DNA from: Bosea sp. (in: a-proteobacteria) | Lineage (GTDB): Bacteria > Pseudomonadota > Alphaproteobacteria > Rhizobiales > Beijerinckiaceae | Direction of reading: 5' to 3' | Length of the DNA: 64,000 bases | Assembly (NCBI RefSeq): GCF_023953965.1 | Contig: NZ_JAMLIX010000002.1 | Location: 558,001-622,000, forward strand | Shown: positions 17,469 through 25,660 of the stretch, piece by piece | Position numbering within the stretch: the stretch's first letter is position 1 | How the letters are laid out: every line of letters starts with the position of its first letter | The notes under the pieces: model-generated | Told to the model about the DNA's origin: nothing | What the model saw: the letters and a program-made list of their open reading frames with translations, nothing else | Databases searched by the model: none | Position numbers and translations under genes: made by a program

Positions 17469-18635
17469 TCAGCAGGGGACGCCGCGCGCCTTCAGCGCGT
17501 CGCGATAGCCGGCGACGACGCCGTCGATCATGTCGTCGAGGCGGAAATTCTGCCGGACATGCAAGGCGAGGTCGGCCGCCTGGGCGAGCCGCCCGGCCTC
17601 CGGCATCGCCAGCATCTCCCGGATCGCGCCTGCGAGCACGACCGGGTCGTCGGCCGGGATCAGCCGCTGGCGGTGGTTCGGGCCGTAGATCTCGGCGATG
17701 CCGCCGACATTGGTCGAGATCAGCGGCTGCGCCGCCGCCGCCGCCTCCAGGATGACATAGGGCAGGGATTCGGCGCGCGAGGGGATCACCATGGCGCGCG
17801 CGCGGGAAAGCGCCATGCGGATCGGCGCCGGCGGCTCGAAGACGCACTGGTCGGCGACCCCGCGCTCGCGCGTCATCTGCCTGAGCTCGTCTTCGTCCGG
17901 ACCCGAGCCGACGATCAGGATGCGGGGGCTCAAGCCCTCCCGCCGCATCAGCGAGAGCGCCTCGATCAGCGTGTCGACGCCCTTGGCCGAGCGCAGCTCC
18001 CCCAGATAGAGCAGGTCGAATTCCGCCGCCCCGTGGTCGATCGGCGCGAACTCCGCATCGCTGACGCCGTTCAGCACCACGCGATGGGCGGTGCGCGGCT
18101 GATGCCCGATATAGGCCTCGAAACGGCCGGCGATGAAGCGGCTCTCGAACAGGAACATGTCGGTCGCGCCTTCGAGCAGCCGCTCGACGCTCATGTAGAT
18201 CTTATGCTCCAGCCCGCCGGGCTTGTAGTTGAAGCTGCCGCCATGCGGGGTATAGGCGGTGACATAAGCCCGGCCGGGTGAGAACAGGGCGGGGATGCGG
18301 CCATAGACCCCGCCTTTCGAGCCGTGGCAGTGCACCACGTCCGGCGCAAGCCGCCGCCTGAGCGCGATCGCGGACAATTGCGCCTTGAGGTCGGTCAGGC
18401 TCGGATAGCGCGACATCGGCACCCGCGTCACGCCGAGCGTCAGCCGGCCGGCGAGCTCGCTGAAGACGGCGTCGGCCCGCGGCCCCCCGGTGCTGGAATC
18501 GCAGAAGACGCCGACGTCGTGCCCGCGCTCGACCTGGCCGCGCGCCACGTCGAGGACATGCCGGAACAGCCCGCCGAGCGGGGCGCGGAAGACATGCAGG
18601 ATGCGCAAGGGGCGGGCGGCGGGGCTGTCCGTCAT
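17469..18635 (-). CDS. Glycosyltransferase family 4 (GT-B)
   Basis: A 388-residue GT-B glycosyltransferase. The N-terminal acceptor domain begins RILHVFRAPLGGLFRHVLDV, a typical GT4 glycine loop. The C-terminal donor domain has the nucleotide-sugar motifs LLYLGELRSAKGVDTLIEAL and VIPSRAESLPYVILEAAAAA, the E-x7-E type signature. It is cytoplasmic and probably adds a sugar to the lipid-linked exopolysaccharide unit. It is the only dedicated glycosyltransferase besides the initiating enzyme in this locus. Confidence 0.92.
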   Translation of the reverse strand: MTDSPAARPLRILHVFRAPLGGLFRHVLDVARGQVERGHDVGVFCDSSTGGPRADAVFSELAGRLTLGVTRVPMSRYPSLTDLKAQLSAIALRRRLAPDVVHCHGSKGGVYGRIPALFSPGRAYVTAYTPHGGSFNYKPGGLEHKIYMSVERLLEGATDMFLFESRFIAGRFEAYIGHQPRTAHRVVLNGVSDAEFAPIDHGAAEFDLLYLGELRSAKGVDTLIEALSLMRREGLSPRILIVGSGPDEDELRQMTRERGVADQCVFEPPAPIRMALSRARAMVIPSRAESLPYVILEAAAAAQPLISTNVGGIAEIYGPNHRQRLIPADDPVVLAGAIREMLAMPEAGRLAQAADLALHVRQNFRLDDMIDGVVAGYRDALKARGVPC

Positions 18636-18652
18636 CTAAAGGCGGTGCCGGT

Positions 18653-19213
18653 TCAGAACCAGCGCTCTTTGATGACGATGGTGTCGCCGGGCTGGACCGC
18701 ATAGGTGATCGGCACGGTCGCGGTCACGGTCTGGCCCTCGATCTGGCGCGTCACCTCGGCCGATGAGCGCTGGCCGCGCGGGGTGAAGCCGCCGGCGATG
18801 GCGACCGCCGTCTGCACCGTCATGCCGTGCACATAGGGGAACTGGCCGGAATTGGTGACCTCGCCGAGCACGAAGAAGGGCCGGTAGGTATCGACCTCGA
18901 CCGAGACCTTGGGCTCGCGCAGATAGCCGCCGCGCAGCTTGGCCTCGATCGCCTGGGCGAGCTGCTGGGTCGTGCGCCCCTGCGCCTCGACCGTGTTGAT
19001 CAGCGGCATGGCGATGCGGCCCGAGCCGTCGACCGCATAGATGTTGGAGAGATTGTCCTGCCCGAAGACGATGATGCGCAGCCGGTCGCCGCTGGCGAGC
19101 CTGTAGGGCCCGGCCGGTTCGGCGAGCGCATAGTCCGACGCCGGAAAGCGGGGCGCGCAGGCACCCGCCGTCATGGCGGCGGCCAAGGCGAGGGAGGCGA
19201 GGCGTCGACTCAT
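18653..19213 (-). CDS. Polysaccharide export lipoprotein (OPX/Wza-like)
   Basis: A 186-residue outer-membrane polysaccharide export protein. The signal peptide MSRRLASLALAAAMTAGAC ends in a lipobox cysteine. The Poly_export domain starts YRLASGDRLRIIVFGQDNLS and continues with GRIAMPLINTVEAQGRT. One SLBB-type segment follows (FFVLGEVTNSGQFPY...MTVQTAVAIAGGFT). It is shorter than E. coli Wza, as is usual for OPX proteins of Rhizobiales. A GTG at 19216 precedes the chosen ATG. It is divergent from the GumC-like gene. Confidence 0.93.
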   Translation of the reverse strand: MSRRLASLALAAAMTAGACAPRFPASDYALAEPAGPYRLASGDRLRIIVFGQDNLSNIYAVDGSGRIAMPLINTVEAQGRTTQQLAQAIEAKLRGGYLREPKVSVEVDTYRPFFVLGEVTNSGQFPYVHGMTVQTAVAIAGGFTPRGQRSSAEVTRQIEGQTVTATVPITYAVQPGDTIVIKERWF

Positions 19214-19425
19214 CACTGGCTACCCGTGCATAACTCGACCGATCTTTAGGGGCGATATGGTTAACAAAGGCTTCCCGCGGGCCGTCGGGGCGGGGCGCCG
19301 GCAGGCAAGGCGACGGCAATCCGCGGGGCCGCCGCCCGGCATTTACTCCCCAATAACCTTACCGAGTGTTCAATGGCGCCCGCGCCCCTTCCGGGGGGCA
19401 GGGGTTTTGCGTCGAAGGTGGGTCC

Positions 19426-21588
19426 ATGACCGCTCAAGCTGGGTTTGATGCGCGCGGCGCCGGCGAAGGCCGCGGCGACATGCTCGATCTCTCCGCCCTC
19501 TGGGCGGCGATCAAGCGCCGCAAGTTCTGGATCGTCGTGCCGACGCTCATCGCGCTCGGCCTGTCCTTCGCCGCGGTGAACGTGGTGACGCCGCGCTATA
19601 CCGGCGAGGCGCGGCTGCTCCTGGAAAACCGCGGCGGCTTTTACGCCTTGCCCGGCCAGTCCCTGCCCGACAGCGCCGGCCAGTTCGATTCCGAGGCCGT
19701 GCAGAGCCAGGTCCAGGTCATCATGTCGCGCGATCTGGCGCGCGAGGCGATCAAGCGCATCGGCCTCGTCGGCAATGCCGAGTTCGATTCCGGCGTCGGC
19801 GCGCTCGGTGCGCTGCGCAAGCTCGCGGTCATGGTCGGGCTCGGCGCCCATCCGGCCGACCGCTCGCCCGAGGAGCGCGTGCTCGAGAAATATTTCGACC
19901 GGCTCCTGGTCTATCCCGTCGCCCGCTCGCGCATCGTCTCGATCGAGTTCACCTCGCAGGACCCGGCGCTCGCGGCCAAGGGCGCCAACATCATCGCCGA
20001 GACCTATCTCGAATTCCAGGAGGCGGCGAAGCAGGAGAACGCCCGCAGCGCCTCGAACTGGCTCTCGACCACGATCGAGCCGCTGCGCAAGCGGGTGGCC
20101 GACGCCGAGGCCAAGGTCGAGGATTTCCGCTCGCAGAACGGGCTCTTCTCCGGCCCCAACAACACCACCATCACCTCCCAGCAGCTCACCGACCTCTCGA
20201 CCCAGCTTTCCAACGCGCGTAGCCAGCAGGCCGAGGCGCAGGCCAAGGCCGGGCTGATCCGCGATGCGATCAAGCAGGGGCGCACCTTCGAGATCCCCGA
20301 CGTCGCCAACAACGACCTGATCCGCCGCCTGATCGAGCAGCGCGTCAACCTGCGCGCCCAGATCGCGGCGGAATCGCGCAGCCTCCTGCCCGAGCATCCC
20401 CGGATCAAGGAGCTCAACGCCCAGCTCGGCGACCTCGAGGGGCAATTGCGCGCCGCCGCGGAGCGCGCCGTGCGCACGCTCGAGAACGAGGCCAAGATCG
20501 CCGGCCAGCGCGTCGAGAGCTTCCAGGCCGCGCTCGACGGGCAGAAGAAGAACGTCTCCAGCGCCAATGACAGCGAGGTGCAATTGCGCGCGCTGGAGCG
20601 CGAGGCGCGCGCGCTGCGCGACCAGCTCGAGCAGTACATGCAGCGCTACCGCGAGGCCGTCGCGCGCGACACCATGAACGCGACGCCCGCCGATGCGCGC
20701 ATCATCTCGCGCGCGATCGAGCCGACCGAGCCCTCCTTCCCGAAGAAGGTGCCGGTCGTGCTGGTCTCGACGCTCGCCACCTTCCTGATCGCGCTGGCGA
20801 CGATCGTGACGCGCGAGCTGCTCGACGGCCAGGGCCGGCAGCAGGGTGCCCGGGGTGGTCCGCGCTGGGTCTCCGCCGGCGCGTCCGAGGACGAGGCGGG
20901 GCCCGGCGGCCCCGTTCCCGGCACGCCGCGCCATGAGCGCGTCGCCGGCCTCCTGACCCATGCCGGCCGGCTCGGCCAGAGCCGGCTCGACCTCGACCGG
21001 CCCGAGCTGACGCTGGCCGAGATCGCCGAACGCACCCGCGAGCCGGCCCGCGGCATGGCGCCGCTGGCGCTCGTCCTCGACGGCGCGGGCGAGGGGGCGG
21101 CAAGGCCCCGCGACCTCGCCGAGCTGCTCGCGCAGCGCTGCCGCTGCGTGCTCGTCGATCTGTCCCGCGACCACGAGACCGGCGAAGCCGGCTTCTCGGA
21201 GCTTTTGGCCGGTGAGGCGCTGTTCTCCGACATCATCATGCGGGAGCCGGGCTCGCGGCTGCATCGCATCGGCGCCGGCCGCGCCGGCCGCGCCGCCGTG
21301 CTGGCGGCGTCCGATCTCGTCGACGTCGCGCTCGACGCGCTCTGCGAGACCTATGACTGGGTGCTGGTCGCCGCCGCTTCCAGCGACGAGGCCGCGGTGC
21401 TCGCCCCGCTCGCCCGCCGGGCGCAGGCGGGGCTCGTGATGAGCGGGCAGGTCGGCAACGGCCATGCGCTGGAGACCGCCTATCGCCTGAGCGAACTGAC
21501 CGAAGCGCCGGTCACCCTCGTCCTCGACCCCGAGGAGGGCGTGCCGATGGCGCCGATCCAGCACCCGGAAATGCCAGCCGGGGTTTGA
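19426..21588 (+). CDS. GumC/Wzc-like polysaccharide co-polymerase with degenerate kinase domain
   Basis: A 720-residue inner-membrane polysaccharide co-polymerase. A Wzz domain starts with a membrane segment (RRKFWIVVPTLIALGLSFAA) and PRYTGEARLLLENR. A long periplasmic coiled coil covers roughly residues 170-440, and the second membrane segment (VPVVLVSTLATFLIALATIV) follows the conserved proline-rich EPTEPSFPKK. The cytoplasmic C-terminus (~residue 540 on) resembles a BY-kinase fold (LALVLDGAGEG, CVLVDLSRDHE, YDWVLVAAAS). No GxxxxGKS Walker A or C-terminal tyrosine cluster is visible, so kinase activity is doubtful. ATG 19426 follows GAAGGTGGG; an in-frame ATG at 19366 is less likely. Confidence 0.88.
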   Translation: MTAQAGFDARGAGEGRGDMLDLSALWAAIKRRKFWIVVPTLIALGLSFAAVNVVTPRYTGEARLLLENRGGFYALPGQSLPDSAGQFDSEAVQSQVQVIMSRDLAREAIKRIGLVGNAEFDSGVGALGALRKLAVMVGLGAHPADRSPEERVLEKYFDRLLVYPVARSRIVSIEFTSQDPALAAKGANIIAETYLEFQEAAKQENARSASNWLSTTIEPLRKRVADAEAKVEDFRSQNGLFSGPNNTTITSQQLTDLSTQLSNARSQQAEAQAKAGLIRDAIKQGRTFEIPDVANNDLIRRLIEQRVNLRAQIAAESRSLLPEHPRIKELNAQLGDLEGQLRAAAERAVRTLENEAKIAGQRVESFQAALDGQKKNVSSANDSEVQLRALEREARALRDQLEQYMQRYREAVARDTMNATPADARIISRAIEPTEPSFPKKVPVVLVSTLATFLIALATIVTRELLDGQGRQQGARGGPRWVSAGASEDEAGPGGPVPGTPRHERVAGLLTHAGRLGQSRLDLDRPELTLAEIAERTREPARGMAPLALVLDGAGEGAARPRDLAELLAQRCRCVLVDLSRDHETGEAGFSELLAGEALFSDIIMREPGSRLHRIGAGRAGRAAVLAASDLVDVALDALCETYDWVLVAAASSDEAAVLAPLARRAQAGLVMSGQVGNGHALETAYRLSELTEAPVTLVLDPEEGVPMAPIQHPEMPAGV

Positions 21589-21601
21589 CGATCGACAGGC
21601 T

Positions 21602-22801
21602 TCAGTCCTCCTCCGGCGGCCCGCGCCGGAGAAGGCCCGAGGCCCGCTGGGCGAGCCTCAGCGCCGCCGGCGAGCGCTTGATCCGCCGCTTCAGCTCGCG
21701 TTTCGTCCGGGCGATCGCGGCGAAGAGCCGGCCCTTGACGGTCAGCGGCAGGAAGCTGTCGACCAGATCGTCGTGATCGTCGCAGAAGGTGGTCTTGTAG
21801 CGCGCCTCGCCGACGCCGAGATCGAAGGCCGCCATGCCCTCGCCGGCCTTCAGGCGGATCAGCTCGGCGAGCAGGAGCTCGCCCGGGCTGCTCTTCACGG
21901 TTTCGCTGCCCATGTCGAACGAGGTCGCCATCCCCGAGAAACGCCCGTTGAGGCTGGTGCCGACATAGGTGGCGACATAAGTGCCCGCGAGCTCGAGCGC
22001 ATAGAGCTCGATCGCCCCGCGTTCCAGGAAGGCGCGCATCGCCGGCCCGGCGAAGGGATCGGGCACGCCCATCGCCCGGAAGCGCTCGGCCTTCTGGGCG
22101 ATGAACGCATCGACGATGCGCGTGATCTCGCCCGGCGTCGTCGCCCGCACCAGCGTCGAGGGCCCGAAATCCCTGAAGCGGCTGGCCTTGTTCTTGAGCT
22201 TCTTGCGCGCATGGCTGCTCATCGAGCGCTTGAGCGTCGCCTCGCCGTCGCCGGCGATCAGGGAAAGCTTGTAGGCGCGGCTGGGGCTGGGACCGGCGGC
22301 GAGCCGGGCCGCCGGATTGGCGATGCCACGCCACGTCACCGGCTGGTTGACGAAGACCAGCGCGTCGAGCCCGCCGATGGCGGCGCCGACCTCCCTCAGC
22401 ATCCGCTCGGCCAGCCTTCCGTCGAGCGCGGCGGCGAAGGCCGGGGCATAGAGCCCCATATGGTAGTTGGCGTGCTTGCCGCCGATGAACTCGGCGAAGC
22501 GGAAGCCGCCGCGCCTGGTGATGGTCAGCGGCAGCAGCGCCAGCAGGGCGCCGGCGGCATCGCGCAGCAGGACATGGCGGAACGCCATGCCTTGGGCGGC
22601 GCCGATGGTTTCGACGAAGGCGCTGACCCAGCCATGGCCCTGATAGGGGCTCGCCAGCGCGGTGGCCTCGAAGGCGCGCCATTCCTCGGCGAGCGCGGCG
22701 ATATCGGTCTCGACTACGATCGAGGCCCAGGGGCGCGGGCGGCTGTCGAGGGCTGCTGGCGTATAGGAGGCGGCCGGTGTCGGGGTGGCGATGGTGGACA
22801 T
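21602..22801 (-). CDS. CelD/BcsL-type GNAT acetyltransferase
   Basis: A 399-residue protein of the CelD/BcsL acetyltransferase group (Acetyltransf_6), often found in exopolysaccharide and cellulose loci. Seen are the N-terminal WRAFEATALASPYQGHGWVS, then SMSSHARKKLKNKASRF in the middle. The C-terminal GNAT part has GTYVATYVGTSLNGRFSGM, SPGELLLAELIRLKAGEGM and FDLGVGEARYKTTFCD. It may transfer an acyl group to sugars or lipid, substrate unknown. The C-terminal ~45 residues are very basic. Confidence 0.85.
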   Translation of the reverse strand: MSTIATPTPAASYTPAALDSRPRPWASIVVETDIAALAEEWRAFEATALASPYQGHGWVSAFVETIGAAQGMAFRHVLLRDAAGALLALLPLTITRRGGFRFAEFIGGKHANYHMGLYAPAFAAALDGRLAERMLREVGAAIGGLDALVFVNQPVTWRGIANPAARLAAGPSPSRAYKLSLIAGDGEATLKRSMSSHARKKLKNKASRFRDFGPSTLVRATTPGEITRIVDAFIAQKAERFRAMGVPDPFAGPAMRAFLERGAIELYALELAGTYVATYVGTSLNGRFSGMATSFDMGSETVKSSPGELLLAELIRLKAGEGMAAFDLGVGEARYKTTFCDDHDDLVDSFLPLTVKGRLFAAIARTKRELKRRIKRSPAALRLAQRASGLLRRGPPEED

Positions 22802-22940
22802 GGCTCCTTCGCCCGTGCGAGCAGATCGGATAGGCGTCCTTAACCCGTCATTGTGAACGGATCGGCCACAATCGCCCGGCCCGGCCGCGCGATCGCGCGA
22901 TAGCGTTAGCGGGCGGTTGCGAGCGAGTGGTCGATTGAGG

Positions 22941-23993
22941 ATGGACGGGCGTCACAGGGCTATCGCGGCCGCATTCCAGGTGATGGCGGCGACGGGCGCC
23001 GACCGCTGGAGCCGCGGCTTCGCGCAGGGGCGAGGCGCGATCCTGACGCTGCACCATGTCCGCTCCGCCGCCCCGCGCGGCTTTAACCCCAACGCCCTGC
23101 TCGAGGTCACGCCGGATTTCCTCGACCGCGCGCTGCGGCTGATCCGGGACGAGGGCTACGACATCATCACCCTCGACGAGGCGCTGGCGCGTTTGCAGAA
23201 CCCCGAGCCCGGCCGCTTCTTCGTCGCGCTCACCTTCGACGACGGCTATCGCGATACGGTCGAGGAGGCCTGGCCGGTCCTGGCGAGGCACGGGGTGCCC
23301 TGGACGCTGTTCGTGACGCCGGGCTTCGCCGACCGCACCGCGCGGCTCTGGTGGCTGGAGCTGGAGGAGGCGATCCGGGCCCTGCCGCGCCTCGACCTGA
23401 CCTTGCCGGACGGCCGCTTCACCGCCCCGACCGGAACCGACGCCGAGAAGGGCCGCGCCTTCGCCGGGCTCTACCGGCGTCTGCGCCGCGGCCCGGAAGC
23501 GATTCTGCTGTCTGCGATTTCCGAGTTGGCGACTGCGGCCGGCATCGACCCTGTCGCCCTCGTCGAGCGCGAATGCCTGCCCTGGGAGACGCTCAGGGCC
23601 TTGTCCGGCGCGCCGGGGATTACCATCGGCGCCCACACCCTGACGCATCCGATGCTGGGCAAGCATGATGCGCAGACGGCGCGCCGCGAGATCGCGGACA
23701 GCAAGGCGCGGCTCGAAGCGCAGCTCAGCCTGCCGATCCGCCATTTCGCCTATCCGGTCGGCGATTCCGGTTCCGCCGGCCCGCGCGATTTCGCGCTGGC
23801 GGCTGAAGCCGGCTTCGACAGCGCGGTCACGACCCGGCCGGGTCATCTCTTTCCCGAGCACGCCGCCCATCTGCATGCCCTGCCGCGCGTCTCGCTCAAC
23901 GGCCTGCACCAGAACGAGGCGGCGCTGCGGGCGCTGCTCTCGGGGTTGCCGTTCTGGCTGCGCAACCGGGGGCGCAGGCTGGATGTCGAATAG
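22941..23993 (+). CDS. Polysaccharide deacetylase (NodB-like, CE4)
   Basis: A 350-residue carbohydrate esterase family 4 enzyme. The catalytic/metal motif TFDDGYRD is at residues ~96-103, and the zinc-binding HxxxHP-type motif is GAHTLTHPML near residue 235. The FAYPVGDSG segment and a late DSAVTTRPGHL are typical of CE4 proteins from exopolysaccharide loci. No clear signal peptide is seen, so it may act in the cytoplasm or on lipid-linked sugars. Upstream in-frame TTG codons (22917, 22935) are alternative starts. Confidence 0.88.
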   Translation: MDGRHRAIAAAFQVMAATGADRWSRGFAQGRGAILTLHHVRSAAPRGFNPNALLEVTPDFLDRALRLIRDEGYDIITLDEALARLQNPEPGRFFVALTFDDGYRDTVEEAWPVLARHGVPWTLFVTPGFADRTARLWWLELEEAIRALPRLDLTLPDGRFTAPTGTDAEKGRAFAGLYRRLRRGPEAILLSAISELATAAGIDPVALVERECLPWETLRALSGAPGITIGAHTLTHPMLGKHDAQTARREIADSKARLEAQLSLPIRHFAYPVGDSGSAGPRDFALAAEAGFDSAVTTRPGHLFPEHAAHLHALPRVSLNGLHQNEAALRALLSGLPFWLRNRGRRLDVE

Positions 23994-24020
23994 GGCGGCA
24001 GCGGTTCTGGTTAGACGATC

Positions 24021-24062
24021 GTCATTCCGGGCTCTTCGCTTTGCGAAGCCCCGGAATGACAG
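24021..24062 (+). repeat. Palindromic repeat (type A)
   Basis: GTCATTCCGGG and CCCGGAATGAC arms enclose GCTCTTCGC/GCGAAG inner pairing. It lies just after the polysaccharide deacetylase stop, between two converging genes. Confidence 0.8.
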
Positions 24063-24100
24063 AGCGTTTTGACCATCTCCGACTGAGAACGCGGGAAGGC

Positions 24101-24310
24101 TCACCCCTCGTCCTTGCGCTCCATCCACTTGATCAGCGGCAGCAGCGGCAACACCCAGGCGAGGCCGAGCACGATATAGGCGGCTGTCTGCACGAGCTTC
24201 GGCGCCTCGGTGATCCGCCCCTGCGCGAGCGCCATGGCGACGAGCGCGTAGACGCAGACGAAGACCAGGATCACCACGGTCCCGACCAGCTTGCGGGTGC
24301 GTTGTCTCAT
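24101..24310 (-). CDS. DUF2842 membrane protein
   Basis: A 69-residue protein with an N-terminal basic stretch MRQRTRKLVGT and two membrane segments (VVILVFVCVYALVAMALA and a second one ending LPLLPLIKWM). This is the DUF2842 family, small two-helix proteins found next to ctaA in Alphaproteobacteria. The function is unknown. ATG 24310 was chosen over an in-frame ATG at 24370, as the family N-terminus is MRxRxRKLxGT. Confidence 0.85.
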   Translation of the reverse strand: MRQRTRKLVGTVVILVFVCVYALVAMALAQGRITEAPKLVQTAAYIVLGLAWVLPLLPLIKWMERKDEG

Positions 24311-24448
24311 CGGGCTCTCCAGGCGGGCTCGGCGGCTGCGGCAATGCGGGCGTTGTCGCGCCGGAGCCACGGGTCTATGTCACCGGCGCCCGCGCTTGTG
24401 AAGCATGCGGGCAAAGAACCGTCCTGAAACCGAAAGCCCGCGCGCCCT

Positions 24449-25501
24449 ATGACCCTCGCCCTCGATCAGACCGCCGCGACAGGCCATGCCGGCATCCGCC
24501 GCTGGCTCTGGACGGTGGCGGGCCTCGTCTTCCTGATGGTGGTGGTGGGCGGCGCGACGAGGCTCACCGGCTCCGGCCTCTCGATCACCGAATGGAAGCC
24601 GATCACCGGGGCGCTGCCGCCGCTTTCGGGCCAGGCCTGGGCCGAGGAGTTCGGCAAATACCGCGAAAGCCCGCAATACCGGCTCCTAAACGAGGGCATG
24701 AGCCTCGGCGAGTTCCAGTTCATCTACTGGTGGGAATGGGGCCATCGCCAGCTCGGCCGCTTCATCGGGCTGATCTATCTCGCCGGCTTCCTCGTCGTGG
24801 CGCTGCGGCGCCTGCTGCCGGCCGGCCGGACGCTGATCCTGTTCGGCATGGGGCTCCTGCTCGGCCTGCAGGGCGCGATCGGCTGGATCATGGTGGCGTC
24901 GGGCCTGGAACCCGGCATGGTCGCGGTCGCGCCGGTGAAGCTCACGCTGCACCTGACCTTCGCCGGCCTGTTCTTCGCCTCCGTCGTCGCCTTCGCCACG
25001 GTGCTGACGCCGCCGCGCCGCGCCGAGCCGGCGCGGGGCAGGGCGGGCGCGTGGTTCATCCTGCTCATGCTGTTCGTGCAGGTCGCGCTCGGCGGGCTCG
25101 TCGCCGGCTCGCGGGCGGGCTTCACCTTCAACACCTGGCCGCTGATGGACGGCGTGCTGGTGCCGCCCGGCTCGCTCCTGTTCGCGCAGGCGCCGTTCTG
25201 GGAGAACTTCGTCGACAATGTCGCTCTGGTGCAGTTCAACCACCGGCTCGGCGCCTATCTCCTGCTCGCGCTCGCGCTCTGGAGCGCGCTCAAGCTTCGC
25301 CGCGCCGCGCCGGGCTCGGGCAGCGCGAAGCGCGCGACCGCCATCGCCGGGCTCGTGCTGGCGCAATCGGCGCTCGGCATCGCGACGCTGCTCCTCGTCG
25401 TGCCGCTCTGGGCCGGGCTCGCCCATCAGGCGCTGGGCTTTGCCGTACTGGCGATGGGCGTGGTCCACCTCACCCGCACCGAGCAGGCGGCGCGGGGATA
25501 G
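24449..25501 (+). CDS. ctaA: Heme A synthase CtaA
   Basis: A 350-residue heme A synthase of the COX15/CtaA type that oxidises the C8 methyl of heme O for cytochrome aa3 oxidase. It is an eight-helix membrane protein. VVVGGATRLTGSGLSITEW and FIYWWEWGHRQLGRFIG (heme-ligand His) are in the first half; FNTWPLMDG, VQFNHRLGAYLL and LAHQALGFAVL in the second. These match the tandem four-helix bundle with conserved histidines of the alphaproteobacterial subclass, which lacks the Bacillus loop cysteines. Confidence 0.95.
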   Translation: MTLALDQTAATGHAGIRRWLWTVAGLVFLMVVVGGATRLTGSGLSITEWKPITGALPPLSGQAWAEEFGKYRESPQYRLLNEGMSLGEFQFIYWWEWGHRQLGRFIGLIYLAGFLVVALRRLLPAGRTLILFGMGLLLGLQGAIGWIMVASGLEPGMVAVAPVKLTLHLTFAGLFFASVVAFATVLTPPRRAEPARGRAGAWFILLMLFVQVALGGLVAGSRAGFTFNTWPLMDGVLVPPGSLLFAQAPFWENFVDNVALVQFNHRLGAYLLLALALWSALKLRRAAPGSGSAKRATAIAGLVLAQSALGIATLLLVVPLWAGLAHQALGFAVLAMGVVHLTRTEQAARG

Positions 25502-25514
25502 GGCGCTTCCCCTC

Positions 25515-25648
25515 GTCATTCCGGGACGCTGCGCAGCAGCGGACCCGGAACCCACGACTGGGCCGCGGCTTTTCCGATCGTCGCCCTTTCAGAGGGCTCA
25601 CCCGGTCGTGGGTTCCGGGTTCACGCCTGCGGCGTGCCCCGGAATGAC
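25515..25648 (+). repeat. Large nested palindromic repeat (type A, compound)
   Basis: Outer arms GTCATTCCGGG (25515-25525) and CCCCGGAATGAC (to 25648) enclose a second inverted pair: CCCGGAACCCACGAC (from ~25544) with GTCGTGGGTTCCGGG (~25605-25619). The whole 134-base segment could fold as a cruciform between the converging ctaA and metY genes. Confidence 0.78.
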
Positions 25649-25660
25649 GGGGCGAGAAGC

